This document shows positions 6,255-14,372 of a stretch of 14,639 nucleotides of DNA, one piece after another. Each line of letters opens with the position of its first letter. Positions within the stretch are counted from its first letter, which is position 1. Made by a program: the position numbers and the translations under genes. Origin of the DNA: an uncultured Spirochaetales bacterium (GTDB lineage: Bacteria > Spirochaetota > Spirochaetia > Sphaerochaetales > Sphaerochaetaceae); the NCBI GenBank assembly GCA_949292445.1, contig CASEZU010000006.1, positions 1 through 14,639 of the forward strand. Reading direction: 5' to 3'. Below the pieces are notes generated by a model. That model was not told where the DNA came from. It saw only the letters and a list, made by a program, of their open reading frames with translations, and ran no database searches.

Positions 6255-9200
6255 GTGAAACGCTTTTCAGGAAATATTCTGATCCTGCTGCTTGCACTTC
6301 TTCTGACATTTACAGCCGCTGCCTGCCAGAGCTCCGCTTCAGATGCTGTGGCGGAAGATGTACAGATTCAGGCTGCTCCGGAGGCAGAGGAGATTGCTGT
6401 TCCGGCTGCTGAGGAGACAGCTGAAGAGGCAGTTTCTGCCGAGACGGAGAGCGCTGAGACACCGGTTTCCGTCACATATGAGTACATGGGGCATGAGCTT
6501 CTGATTGAGGCCTATGACGGATACGCGCTGATAAGCTATCCTGCGGCAGCATCTGAGAGCGAAGTGGGGGCATTCCTTTCCTCAGAGGCTGAACGGTACG
6601 GTATAACGGATGTGACGTACTCATTCACAGGCCCGGGAAGCCTCAGGCTGGACTATCCTGCGGGGATCAGCGCGGAGGAGAGGAAGGAAGCCGCAGATAC
6701 CCTCGCTTCCGATCTTATGATCTATGTGACGCCAGTGCCGGAGATCGAGCCTGAGACAGCGGTCACGACGGCCTATGCATATGATGGTTATAAGCTTTCG
6801 GCCACGATAGGGGATGGCCGTACTGTCATAAGCTATCCGGAGTTCATTGCAGATGCGGACGTGGAAGGTTTCTTTGCTTTCGAGAATGCGAAGAATGACT
6901 TTGCCTCGCTTGGAGTGAAGTACACGCTCTCAGGACCAGGAACCGCTGTCCTCACATATCCGTCCGCATATACAAAGGAGGAGGTGAAAGCCGAGCTGGA
7001 CAGGATCGTCTCAGATCTCACCGCTTATATTGCGGTGGTGCCGGCTGCTGTTCCGGCGCCTGTCGAGAGCGTGGATACTGTCATCAGCGAAGTATACAGC
7101 TATAACGGCTATACGCTCTCTGCTGTCATAACCGATGGCCGCACTGTCCTTAATTATCCGAAGACGGTATCGGATGAGGATGTGGTGCAGTTCTTTGCAC
7201 TGGAGAATGAGAGATACGGCTACAGCAGTCTTGGCGTTGTCTATACGATCGAGGAGCCGGGAGTTACAGTGTTTGAATACCCTGAATCCATCGTGCCGGC
7301 AGCTGTCGCTTCAGAGCTGGATAAGCTCGTCTCCGATCTCATCGTCTATATAACACCAGCCCCTAAGGCTGTCTCAGTGACAATGCCGGAACCGGCAGTG
7401 GAGCCTGCAGAGGAACCTGTGGCTGAAGAGCCAGCTGTTGCTGAAGAGCCCATAGTCCGCACATACAGATATGCAGGTTTCGAGCTTACAGCAGAGATAG
7501 CCACTGGAACGACAGTGATCGATTATCCTGCAGTGACAACTGATGATGAGGTGAATACCTTCTTCGCCATTGAGAATGAGAAGTACGGCCTAGGCGATCT
7601 CGGCGTATATTACACGCTTGAGGAAGACGGCAAGGCAGTCTTCACATATCCTGAGGAGTACAGCAAGGAGACAGTTGCGGCCGAGCTTGATATGCTTGTC
7701 GATGATCTCATCGTCTACATCACGACGCCGGCTCCGGAAACTGCAGCTGCAGAACCGGTAGAGACGGATAAGGAAGAAATGGCAGAGCCTGCTCCGACAG
7801 CATCTTCCCTGCCAGAGGATCCCGTGTCCTATCCCTTCGGTGTCGAACCGATCGTGAAGGCCAGCGGTGATGAAGATGGCTTTAATCTCTATATAGTCCA
7901 CACGAATGATGTGCACGGGCGCATAACAGCCGGAGAGTATGGCAGCATGGGCTATGCCAAGCTCAGCACGCTCCTTGACATGGCAAGGTCAGTCACTTCC
8001 GACATCCTTCTTCTTGACGGAGGCGATACGCTTCACGGGACGAATCTGGCCAATATGTTCGAAGGACAGACTGTGCTGGAGATAATGGATGCTGTCGGAT
8101 ACGATGCGATGGTTCCCGGGAACCATGATTTCAACTACGGTTCGGACCGCCTCCTCGAGGCTGCAAGATGGGCAGAGGACAATGCCTCATTCCGCATCCT
8201 CAGCGCCAATATAACCGATGAGGAAGGATATCTCCTGCTGCAGCCGTATCAGATCTATGATTACAATGGTTTCAAGGTCTGTGTGATAGGACTGACAACA
8301 CCTGACACAAAGACGAAGTCCCATCCTGCGAACACTGTCGGAATCGAGTTCATGAACGAGGCTGTCATTGACAATGCCCAGGCAGCGCTCGATATTGCCA
8401 ACGATCTTGCTGACTTTGTCATCGTTCTCGGTCACATCGGTATTGTTCCAGATGGGGACACCGGCATCACATCCGAGCTGATCTGCCAGAGCTTGGACGG
8501 CATTGACCTCTTCATCGATGCCCACAGCCACACTGTCATGGACGGAGGGGAGATGGTGAACGGCACCCTGATTGTCTCCACCGGGCAGTATATGAACAAC
8601 CTTGGCATTGTCCCTGTTGAAGTCGATGCAGCCGGAAATGCTGAGATAGGAGATGCATTCCTTCTTCCCGCATCAGAGGTGCTCGATCCCTCGACAGGCA
8701 CGCTCCTGCAGTCATTGGGCATAACGGAAGTGCCTGATGACCCTGCAATCGATGCATATGTTGAGGCCAAGCAGGCGGAGCTTGATGAGATGCTCGGCGA
8801 GGTTGTCGCAAGAATACCGGTGAGCCTCAACGGAGAGAGGGAGGATGTGAGGACGAAGAAGACGAATCTCTCCGCACTTATCTGCGAGGCCATGACAGCC
8901 GAGAGCGGTGCTGACTTCACGATCATCAACGGCGGCGGCATCAGGGCTTCCCTTGAGGCCGGTGATGTCACGCTCGGGGATATCAACAATGTGCTTCCGT
9001 TCACGAACATCATAACGGTGTGCGAGATAACTCCTGCCGATGTCTATGCGGCGCTGGAACATGGCTATTCTCTGCTTCCCGAGCAGAACGGAGCATTCTC
9101 GCAGACAGATCTCAAGGTTGTTTACTCAGCCTCAGCTCCTGCAGGAGAGAGAATAAGGCGCGTATATTTCGGGGACACTCTTCTTGACAGGAATGACAAT

Positions 9201-9344
9201 GAGACTGTCTACCGTGTGGCTTCCAACGACTTCATGGCAGCCGGCGGTGACGGATATACGATGTTCGGCCGTGTGCTTTCCGAGGGCGGCATGCTCAACG
9301 AGGTTTTCTGCGATTATCTTTCAAAACTTTATCCTGTGAAGTGA
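6255..9344 (+). CDS. Lipoprotein 5'-nucleotidase (UshA-like) with four N-terminal repeat domains
   Basis: This 1029-residue protein has a signal peptide and lipobox (AAA-C, Cys24), then an acidic Ala/Glu-rich linker (25-70). Four tandem copies of an unrecognised ~90-residue domain follow at about 72-162, 170-262, 277-370 and 400-490. A second linker leads to a complete metallophosphoesterase/5'-nucleotidase module. Metal-site motifs are NDVHGR (551-556), DGGD (588-591), GNHDF (622-626), LGHIG (725-729) and DAHSHT (755-760). The C-terminal substrate domain shows NGGGIRASL (892-900) and ASNDFMAAGGDGY (989-1001). It would hydrolyse extracellular nucleotides, UDP-sugars or cyclic nucleotides for salvage. 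The start is GTG at 6255 with GGAGGGG 3 nt upstream. An extended -10-like TGCTAGCAT lies about 30-40 nt upstream. Typical UshA-family proteins have about 500-550 residues, so the repeat half is an addition, perhaps a binding arm. Confidence 0.9.
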   Translation: MKRFSGNILILLLALLLTFTAAACQSSASDAVAEDVQIQAAPEAEEIAVPAAEETAEEAVSAETESAETPVSVTYEYMGHELLIEAYDGYALISYPAAASESEVGAFLSSEAERYGITDVTYSFTGPGSLRLDYPAGISAEERKEAADTLASDLMIYVTPVPEIEPETAVTTAYAYDGYKLSATIGDGRTVISYPEFIADADVEGFFAFENAKNDFASLGVKYTLSGPGTAVLTYPSAYTKEEVKAELDRIVSDLTAYIAVVPAAVPAPVESVDTVISEVYSYNGYTLSAVITDGRTVLNYPKTVSDEDVVQFFALENERYGYSSLGVVYTIEEPGVTVFEYPESIVPAAVASELDKLVSDLIVYITPAPKAVSVTMPEPAVEPAEEPVAEEPAVAEEPIVRTYRYAGFELTAEIATGTTVIDYPAVTTDDEVNTFFAIENEKYGLGDLGVYYTLEEDGKAVFTYPEEYSKETVAAELDMLVDDLIVYITTPAPETAAAEPVETDKEEMAEPAPTASSLPEDPVSYPFGVEPIVKASGDEDGFNLYIVHTNDVHGRITAGEYGSMGYAKLSTLLDMARSVTSDILLLDGGDTLHGTNLANMFEGQTVLEIMDAVGYDAMVPGNHDFNYGSDRLLEAARWAEDNASFRILSANITDEEGYLLLQPYQIYDYNGFKVCVIGLTTPDTKTKSHPANTVGIEFMNEAVIDNAQAALDIANDLADFVIVLGHIGIVPDGDTGITSELICQSLDGIDLFIDAHSHTVMDGGEMVNGTLIVSTGQYMNNLGIVPVEVDAAGNAEIGDAFLLPASEVLDPSTGTLLQSLGITEVPDDPAIDAYVEAKQAELDEMLGEVVARIPVSLNGEREDVRTKKTNLSALICEAMTAESGADFTIINGGGIRASLEAGDVTLGDINNVLPFTNIITVCEITPADVYAALEHGYSLLPEQNGAFSQTDLKVVYSASAPAGERIRRVYFGDTLLDRNDNETVYRVASNDFMAAGGDGYTMFGRVLSEGGMLNEVFCDYLSKLYPVK
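6468..7724 (+). repeat. Four tandem copies of a novel ~90-aa extracellular domain
   Basis: Within the nucleotidase lipoprotein, copies at residues 72-162, 170-262, 277-370 and 400-490 share Y-x-Y-x-G, L, a DG or TG turn, then (I/L)-x-YP. Next come an acidic helix with (D/E)V-x-x-F(F/L)-x-x-E, a Y-(S/T) strand with a G turn, a second YP, and a closing helix with DL-x-x-Y(I/V). Copies 2-4 resemble each other most, for example DGRTVISYP against DGRTVLNYP. Copy 1 is closest to the single domain of the upstream 180-aa lipoprotein. Copies 1-2 and 2-3 are separated by short Pro-containing linkers, and copies 3-4 by a longer Glu/Pro/Ala linker. Confidence 0.88.
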
Positions 9345-9351
9345 TGTAAGG

Positions 9352-9361
9352 GTGTATACAC
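9352..9361 (+). promoter_or_regulatory. 10-nt perfect palindrome upstream of asnB (possible operator)
   Basis: GTGTATACAC is a perfect palindrome 8 nt after the nucleotidase stop codon. The half-site GTGTAT recurs at 9375-9380, 23 bp on, about two turns away. It lies upstream of the likely asnB start region and could be a regulator site. Such short palindromes also occur by chance. Confidence 0.25.
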
Positions 9362-9384
9362 AGCCTCCGCTTATGTGTATTGTT

Positions 9385-9393
9385 TGGTATAGA
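9385..9393 (+). promoter_or_regulatory. Possible extended -10 promoter of asnB
   Basis: TGG-TATAGA fits an extended -10 (TGnTATAAT, 4 of 6 in the hexamer) without a good -35. A start near 9400 would fall inside the left arm of the leader hairpin, which is awkward. Read-through from the nucleotidase gene is the alternative, since no conventional terminator precedes this point. Confidence 0.25.
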
Positions 9394-9440
9394 CAAAGGC
9401 GTCTGGGAAGAGAGATCTTCCCGGGCGCCTTTCTGCTTTT
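9392..9440 (+). promoter_or_regulatory. Leader hairpin of asnB, matching the glt operon leader
   Basis: After GAC, bases 9395-9411 pair over 17 bp with 9416-9432 (three G-T pairs, no mismatch), closed by a GAGA tetraloop. The sequence TTTCTGCTTTT follows. The hairpin ends 21 nt before the asnB ATG, so no promoter fits between them. The opening GACAAAGGCGT and closing CGCCTTT are identical to the glt leader, and hairpin lengths are 38 against 40 nt. It could be an attenuator, a 5' stabiliser, or an imperfect terminator between the nucleotidase gene and asnB. Confidence 0.65.
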
Positions 9441-9453
9441 CAGGAGGGAAGGT

Positions 9454-11049
9454 ATGTGCACTGTATTCGGATATAATGGCTCGGCCCTGTCTGCGGAGAA
9501 GGTGAAGGCAGCTCTGGAGAAGACCGTATCACGCGGTCCAGATATGGAGAGGATCATGATGCTGCCGGAGGGAGATGGCTTTCTTGCTTTCCAGCGCCTG
9601 GCGATCATGGGACTCGACGAGAGCGGCATGCAGCCTTTCGTCAGCGGTCAGGATGCTGTTGTGTGCAATGGCGAGATATATGGATTCTGGACCATAAGGG
9701 AAGAGCTGAGGAAGAGGGGATATAAGTTTGTCTCAGGTTCAGACTGCGAGGTTTTGCTGCCTCTCTGGCGCGAATATGGAGAGAAGATGTTTGCCATGCT
9801 GGATGCGGAGTATGCGATGATACTCTACGATTCGGCTTCCCATTCGTTTGTCGCCGCGCGCGATCCCATAGGTATCCGTCCGCTGTTCTATGGTTATGCG
9901 CCGGAAGGCGGCATTTTCTTCGCCAGCGAGGCGAGGATGCTGATGGGCCTTGTCGACCATGTGATTCCGTTTCCTCCGGGAACATATTACAGGAACGGAG
10001 AGTTCCATCGTTACAGGGATATCGCGGGACACGAAGGCGATTATATCAGGGACAGCATTGAGACAATCACGGCGAGCATACGCACAAGGCTTGAGAAGGC
10101 CGTGGAGAAGAGGCTTGACTCGGATGCGCCGCTTGGCTTCCTCCTCTCCGGAGGGCTCGACAGTTCGCTCGTCTGCTCGATAGCCGCTTCCAAGCTGTCG
10201 CGGCCGATCAGGACATTCGCAATCGGCATGGAGAAGGATGCCATAGACCTCAAATATGCGAAGGAGACCGCTGATTACCTCGGAGCGGATCATACTGAGG
10301 TCTATATGACTCCCCGCGATGTGATCGGGGCGCTGGAAGAGGTCATATACTGCCTCGGCACCTATGATATAACAACGATCAGGGCCAGCATGGGCATGTT
10401 CCTTCTATGCAGGGCGATACATGAGCGTTCGGATGTCCGCGTGCTTCTGACGGGAGAGGTGTCCGATGAGCTTTTCGGCTACAAGTACACTGACTTCGCC
10501 CCGTCGCCTGAGGAGTTCCAGAAGGAGAGCGAGAAGAGGGTGCGGGAGCTTTATGCCTATGACGTGCTCCGTGCCGACCGCTGCATCGCTGACAACAGCA
10601 TTGAAGCCAGAGTGCCTTTCGGAGATCTGGATTTTGTCTCTTATGTCATGAGCATAGATCCGGCTGTGAAGATGAACACCTACGGAAAGGGCAAGTACCT
10701 GTTAAGAAAGGCATTTGATGACGGCAGGACGCTTCCTGACAACATTCTCTGGAGGGAGAAAGCGGCGTTCAGCGATGCCGTGGGGCATTCAATGGTCGAT
10801 GACCTCAAGGCGTATGCACATGAGGTATACGGAGGGCAGGACTGGCAGGCGATGTGTGCCCAGTACCCGGAGGAGGGAAGGCCGTTTACTGAGGAGTCGC
10901 TCCTGTACCGCACGATATTCGAGAAGTATTACCCGGGCCAGAGCGCGATGATTCCCGGATTCTGGATGCCGAACAGGACCTGGAAGGGCTGTGATGTGTC
11001 TGATCCGTCAGCCAGAGTCCTGTCAAACTATGGCGCCAGCGGTATCTGA
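9454..11049 (+). CDS. asnB: Asparagine synthetase B, glutamine-hydrolysing
   Basis: This 531-residue protein makes asparagine from aspartate, ATP and glutamine. The N-terminal class II amidotransferase domain starts MC, giving Cys2 as nucleophile once Met is removed. It continues with RLAIMG (48-53), NGEIYGFW (72-79), GSDCE (95-99) and RDPIGIRPLFYG (136-147). The synthetase domain carries the PP-loop LSGGLDSS (231-238), TYDITTIRAS (303-312), GEVSDE (334-339, where E. coli AsnB has GEGSDE) and ARVPF (385-389). Length is close to the E. coli enzyme (554 aa). The ATG at 9454 is preceded by AGGAGGG and puts Cys at position 2. The ORF's earlier ATG at 9352 would bury that Cys and run through the leader hairpin. 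The leader hairpin links its control to the glt operon. No terminator separates it from the next gene. Confidence 0.95.
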   Translation: MCTVFGYNGSALSAEKVKAALEKTVSRGPDMERIMMLPEGDGFLAFQRLAIMGLDESGMQPFVSGQDAVVCNGEIYGFWTIREELRKRGYKFVSGSDCEVLLPLWREYGEKMFAMLDAEYAMILYDSASHSFVAARDPIGIRPLFYGYAPEGGIFFASEARMLMGLVDHVIPFPPGTYYRNGEFHRYRDIAGHEGDYIRDSIETITASIRTRLEKAVEKRLDSDAPLGFLLSGGLDSSLVCSIAASKLSRPIRTFAIGMEKDAIDLKYAKETADYLGADHTEVYMTPRDVIGALEEVIYCLGTYDITTIRASMGMFLLCRAIHERSDVRVLLTGEVSDELFGYKYTDFAPSPEEFQKESEKRVRELYAYDVLRADRCIADNSIEARVPFGDLDFVSYVMSIDPAVKMNTYGKGKYLLRKAFDDGRTLPDNILWREKAAFSDAVGHSMVDDLKAYAHEVYGGQDWQAMCAQYPEEGRPFTEESLLYRTIFEKYYPGQSAMIPGFWMPNRTWKGCDVSDPSARVLSNYGASGI

Positions 11050-11101
11050 TGGCGTTTATCACAGTGCTATGCTATCCTTACCTTATCGAGGGAGGAGAGT
11101 T

Positions 11102-12379
11102 ATGTCGGAAAAGAAGGATGACGAAGAGAAATTCCATGAAATAGACGACGACAGATTCGATGATGCTGACAACCGTTACTTCCATTTCAGGAATGAGGAG
11201 AGTGACGGTTCCGATGACGGCCTTCCCTATCTTCCCGAGATGGATGACTCCTTCATGGAGTTTACAGATATGGTCGGCGGCATCTTCGACATGGTCATAT
11301 CCCTCCTGCCTGCGGATATGCAGGAGTACGGCATGACTGCCCTGGATGCGGTCATAGCAGCTGGAAGCGGCAATCCCTCCGCATCCAACAGGATGCTCAA
11401 GGCGCTCAGAAAGATGGCGGAGGATGGAGGGAAGGACTCTCCCGGGATTTTCCTGATGGAGGCCCGGAATTACAAGTCAATGGTCATCAATGCGCTCAGC
11501 ACCGGTTCCGGCACTGTGGAGAAACTCCTGAAGAAGGAGAAGAAGGCTCTTGAGGCGTATATCAGCTATTACGATAAGGCTGATACCTTCGATGATTTCG
11601 ATGAGTACCTCTTCGCCAGGGCGGAGAGGGCCCGTGTGCGCCAGATGCTCGGTGAGCAGAAGGGCGTATTCACTGCCACACTGGAGATCCCCGACGGCAG
11701 TGTCTTTGACATGGATGATCTTCTTGATGCGCTCAATGAGTTCTATGAACCCTCGGAGGATGATGACTATACGGATACGTCATTCGTTTTCCTTTCCGGT
11801 CCGGGGAATGTGGTGCAGATAGAGTACAGCGATCCCGCGATAGTCACGGAGCTCCTGTCGTCAGTACCGCTGGGGCTGAGAGAGAAAATGGATGCGGGTG
11901 CATTCCCCGGAAACGGGGTGGTCACGATCACGATTGATTCCGGCAAGGACATAACATCTGCCGCTGTGGATATGCAGCAGGTGCTTGCTGCTGTCTATTC
12001 TCTCTATCCTGATACTCCGATTGTCACTTTGAATTCCACTGTCGTGCAGCCAGAGCTGATGCCTGTGTTGCTGGAGGACACGAGGTCGAACATGTTCTGT
12101 GAGCTGGTGCTTCTGCAGATCCTCTGTGAGGGGGATGAGGAGAACGCCATTCTCAGGAGCCATACGGCTTCCGCCTGGGGAAGGCCGGACATTGGAATAA
12201 GGATGAATGAGACCACTCTTGAGCCGTTTGCCGTCGTCGGTGTCGCTCTTGACAGGCATCTCCGGCGCACCATCAAGGCCGGTGATCATATCGAGATAGA
12301 GGGGCACACATTCAAGGCTGCTCAGCACAAGGCCGGAGATGATGATATAATCATCCTAATGGAGAAGAAGAATGGCTGA
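11102..12379 (+). CDS. Unknown cytoplasmic acidic protein, first of a paralogous pair (425 aa)
   Basis: This protein has no signal peptide or membrane segment. Residues 1-55 are very rich in Asp and Glu and probably disordered. A helical region follows: LLPADMQEY (68-76), GIFLMEARNYKS (115-126) and a charged helix at 138-158. Then come LGEQKGVFTATLEIPDG (183-199), a mixed alpha/beta part with VVTITIDSGKDITSAAVD (273-290), and a C-terminal GDHIEIEGHTF (394-404). The LLP, KGVF-to-P-G, DI-alpha-helix and (I/F)xIxGxT(F/Y) landmarks recur in order in the next gene, so the two are paralogs. I recognise no family. I chose the ATG at 11102 because GGAGGAGAG lies just upstream; the longer in-frame start at 10991 overlaps asnB. 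The 52-nt gap after asnB holds no clear promoter or terminator, so it may be co-transcribed. Its stop overlaps the next start by 8 nt. Confidence 0.8.
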   Translation: MSEKKDDEEKFHEIDDDRFDDADNRYFHFRNEESDGSDDGLPYLPEMDDSFMEFTDMVGGIFDMVISLLPADMQEYGMTALDAVIAAGSGNPSASNRMLKALRKMAEDGGKDSPGIFLMEARNYKSMVINALSTGSGTVEKLLKKEKKALEAYISYYDKADTFDDFDEYLFARAERARVRQMLGEQKGVFTATLEIPDGSVFDMDDLLDALNEFYEPSEDDDYTDTSFVFLSGPGNVVQIEYSDPAIVTELLSSVPLGLREKMDAGAFPGNGVVTITIDSGKDITSAAVDMQQVLAAVYSLYPDTPIVTLNSTVVQPELMPVLLEDTRSNMFCELVLLQILCEGDEENAILRSHTASAWGRPDIGIRMNETTLEPFAVVGVALDRHLRRTIKAGDHIEIEGHTFKAAQHKAGDDDIIILMEKKNG

Positions 12380-13403
12380 AAAAACGTTTGCACCAGAAGA
12401 TACTCTGCGCATCGCATCAGCGATGGCTGCGGAGACAGTTGATCTCCTTCCTGATGGAATGAAGGAAGCGGTTTCCACCGCGTTCCAGGCCGTCATGCTC
12501 AGCCACGGGGGAATGTATGAGAAGTCTCAGGAGAAGATCCGCAGACTCAGAAATATCTCATACTCCAGAGAGCCGTACTGCGACATACTCAGTGCGAAGA
12601 ATGAATATGAGATGGCGGAGCGGCTGACAGCATCGGATCCCGATCAGGCCCGGCATTTCTCGAGGGCGAGGGCCGCTCTTTCCTCGTATCTCTCATCAGA
12701 TATATCGAAGCGTTCCGAAGAGGAGGTGCTTGAGGCGAGGCTTATGAAAGCCCGTGCTGATTACATCCTCGGACACCGCAAGGGCGTTTTCATGGGAATA
12801 GTGGAGCTTCCAGAGGGGGCTGAAGCTGACAGTGATTCCCTCGGCAGCATAAAGGTCCGCGGCCTGCATGCAGCGGTGCACCACGAAAACGGCGTCATTT
12901 TCACCAGGGGAGAGGGCAGCATTTTCGCAGCGTCCCTTGAGGAACCGGAAATGATGGTGGTAGCAGCTGTATCGCTCGGCGATGACATAATGGAGACAGC
13001 TGAACGGTTCATCCGCCTCACAGCAGCAGTCATGGAGACCTTCGCAGCCTCGTCGTTCTATATAAACGGGGTGATGCTGTCTCATGATGATGTGAATGAG
13101 GCGATCACGGATATGGCGGAGGATGCCTTCCCCGTCTGGTTCTTTGCCAGAGGTTCGGAGGGAATGGAGGATGACAGAATAGTTCTCTCCGCAGAGGGTG
13201 CTGAGAGTTTCGGAGCAAAGGCGATAAGGATCGTCGGAGTTGCACCGGAGGACAGGGAGGAAGCCTCCAGTGCGCTTTCGCTGATTCTTGTCTACCATGT
13301 GTATTCCGCCTCGGCGCGTCGTTCCAGGACTTTTACTATAAACGGAAGGACTTATACGCTTGCCTCTTCCGACAGAGTCAGCGTATCTTACACGATGGCA
13401 TGA
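12372..13403 (+). CDS. Unknown cytoplasmic protein, second of a paralogous pair (343 aa)
   Basis: This 343-residue protein is a shorter, diverged paralog of its upstream neighbour, lacking the acidic N-terminal tail. Shared landmarks in the same order are VDLLPDGMKEA (23-33), a helix-rich part with a Ser/Ala/Arg helix at 95-110, and LGHRKGVFMGIVELPEG (133-149). These are followed by GDDIMETAERF (203-213) leading into a strand FYINGV (229-234), and RTFTINGRTYTLAS (319-332) near the C-terminus. No signal peptide, membrane segment or catalytic motif is apparent. The start ATG overlaps the upstream stop by 8 nt (ATGGCTGA) with GGAGAAG just upstream, and its stop overlaps the next start (ATGA), so it is translationally coupled on both sides. 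The two paralogs may form a heteromer. The function is unknown. Confidence 0.8.
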   Translation: MAEKTFAPEDTLRIASAMAAETVDLLPDGMKEAVSTAFQAVMLSHGGMYEKSQEKIRRLRNISYSREPYCDILSAKNEYEMAERLTASDPDQARHFSRARAALSSYLSSDISKRSEEEVLEARLMKARADYILGHRKGVFMGIVELPEGAEADSDSLGSIKVRGLHAAVHHENGVIFTRGEGSIFAASLEEPEMMVVAAVSLGDDIMETAERFIRLTAAVMETFAASSFYINGVMLSHDDVNEAITDMAEDAFPVWFFARGSEGMEDDRIVLSAEGAESFGAKAIRIVGVAPEDREEASSALSLILVYHVYSASARRSRTFTINGRTYTLASSDRVSVSYTMA

Positions 13404-14125
13404 GCAGCAAGATGATATTCTCCGGCTCCCTGTACAGTTATCTGGGCGGGACAGCTTCGGAGAAGGCTATACGCACATATTCCTCCGAATGGATAAGCGG
13501 CAATCTGGCATACCTCGAGAATGGCGGGGTCAGGATGATTCCGTGGAAGGATGATCCTCGACGTCCGTTCTTCAGGGAGTGCCTGCCAGAGGATATTTAC
13601 CAGGCATTCCTGCTGAAGGCGGCCTCAGCTGTGGCCGGCATGCCGATGCTGAGCCGCATCCCGCATGGATTCAGGAGCCGCCGGCATCCGCTTGTGATGA
13701 AGGTGGCCAAGTCAGGGGACATGATCTGGGAGAAGACGCTTTTCTCAGTGCTCTTCGTCCCTTCTCCTGATATGTTCACATACCGGACGTCCCTTCCAGA
13801 CATCGGTGATCTCCTCGCTTCATCCACTGCGGCGCTCGCGGAGCTTCTTGACCGCATAAATGCAAGGAGCTGGAATGCGTCCCTGTATGACATAGTCTCG
13901 TGGAGCGATGAGTCCAAGGAAGAGGGAAGAAAGGTGATGGCTGCGCTCGTTCCAGACAGCGACGGCACGATAAGCGGAGAGGAGGCGGCCATGTACGCGT
14001 ATTCCGTTCTTTACAGGGCCCTGATCTTCTCACGCTCAGGAGGCACGCCGCTCATCATCGGAAGGGAGGATAGGAATTATGGAAGAATACAGAAGAGAAG
14101 AGGAGATAGAGAGGAGGGGAAGTGA
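13400..14125 (+). CDS. Unknown protein in the paralog operon (241 aa)
   Basis: This 241-residue protein shows no signal peptide, clear membrane helix or known catalytic motif. Its features are a Trp/Tyr-containing N-terminus (LYSYLGG, EWISGNLAYLENGGVRMIPW), a basic stretch GFRSRRHP (90-97), a hydrophobic strand LFSVLFVP (114-121), an Ala/Leu-rich helix at 137-155 and a second helix at 193-210. The tail (222-241) is highly charged. That tail coincides with the overlap with the next gene, so its sequence may be shaped by two reading frames. The start overlaps the preceding stop by 4 nt, which argues for coupled translation and a joint role with the paralogous pair. I recognise no family. The ATG at 13400 is the only sensible start. 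Confidence 0.75.
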   Translation: MSSKMIFSGSLYSYLGGTASEKAIRTYSSEWISGNLAYLENGGVRMIPWKDDPRRPFFRECLPEDIYQAFLLKAASAVAGMPMLSRIPHGFRSRRHPLVMKVAKSGDMIWEKTLFSVLFVPSPDMFTYRTSLPDIGDLLASSTAALAELLDRINARSWNASLYDIVSWSDESKEEGRKVMAALVPDSDGTISGEEAAMYAYSVLYRALIFSRSGGTPLIIGREDRNYGRIQKRRGDREEGK

Positions 14126-14363
14126 TCCCGCCTTCGTGCTCGGGATCCTCTCGATAGTCTTTGTCGCCATCTGTCAGATCGTCGGCCTTATTCTCGGTAT
14201 TATCGGGATAAGAAAGGCGCGGGGACGGAAATCAGAGACAGGCTGGACGCTCTCTGTGATCGGTGTTGTCCTCAATGCCATGGTCATAGCATTCGTCATT
14301 ATATTCATCGTTGTCGGCCTCGTTTTCCTTTCAGAGGCCATGAAGATGGCATATTACTGGTAA
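14079..14363 (+). CDS. Small two-TM membrane protein, DUF4190-like
   Basis: This 94-residue protein has a charged Glu/Arg head (1-15) and two membrane helices, about 17-43 and 57-84, joined by a basic loop IRKARGRKSETGW. The pattern is a first helix with LGILSIVF and GLILGIIGI, an Arg/Lys loop, then GWTLSVIGVVLNA. It is that of DUF4190-type proteins, whose function is generally unknown. GGGAGGA 8 nt upstream supports the ATG at 14079. This makes the gene overlap the previous one by 47 nt, longer than the 4-8 nt overlaps seen elsewhere here. It is the last gene before a terminator, so it probably closes the four-gene operon and could anchor its products at the membrane; that role is inference. 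Confidence 0.8.
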   Translation: MEEYRREEEIERRGSDPAFVLGILSIVFVAICQIVGLILGIIGIRKARGRKSETGWTLSVIGVVLNAMVIAFVIIFIVVGLVFLSEAMKMAYYW

Positions 14364-14372
14364 TCATCAGCA

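Noticed and set aside
8432..9013. Minus-strand reading frame of 193 codons inside the nucleotidase gene
   Set aside because: Ser/Pro/Ala-rich shadow of a gene with intact catalytic motifs; no sign of an independent gene.
11050..11101. Possible promoter between asnB and the 425-aa gene
   Set aside because: TTATCA and TATCCT-like words occur but at wrong spacing (11 nt); co-transcription with asnB is simpler.
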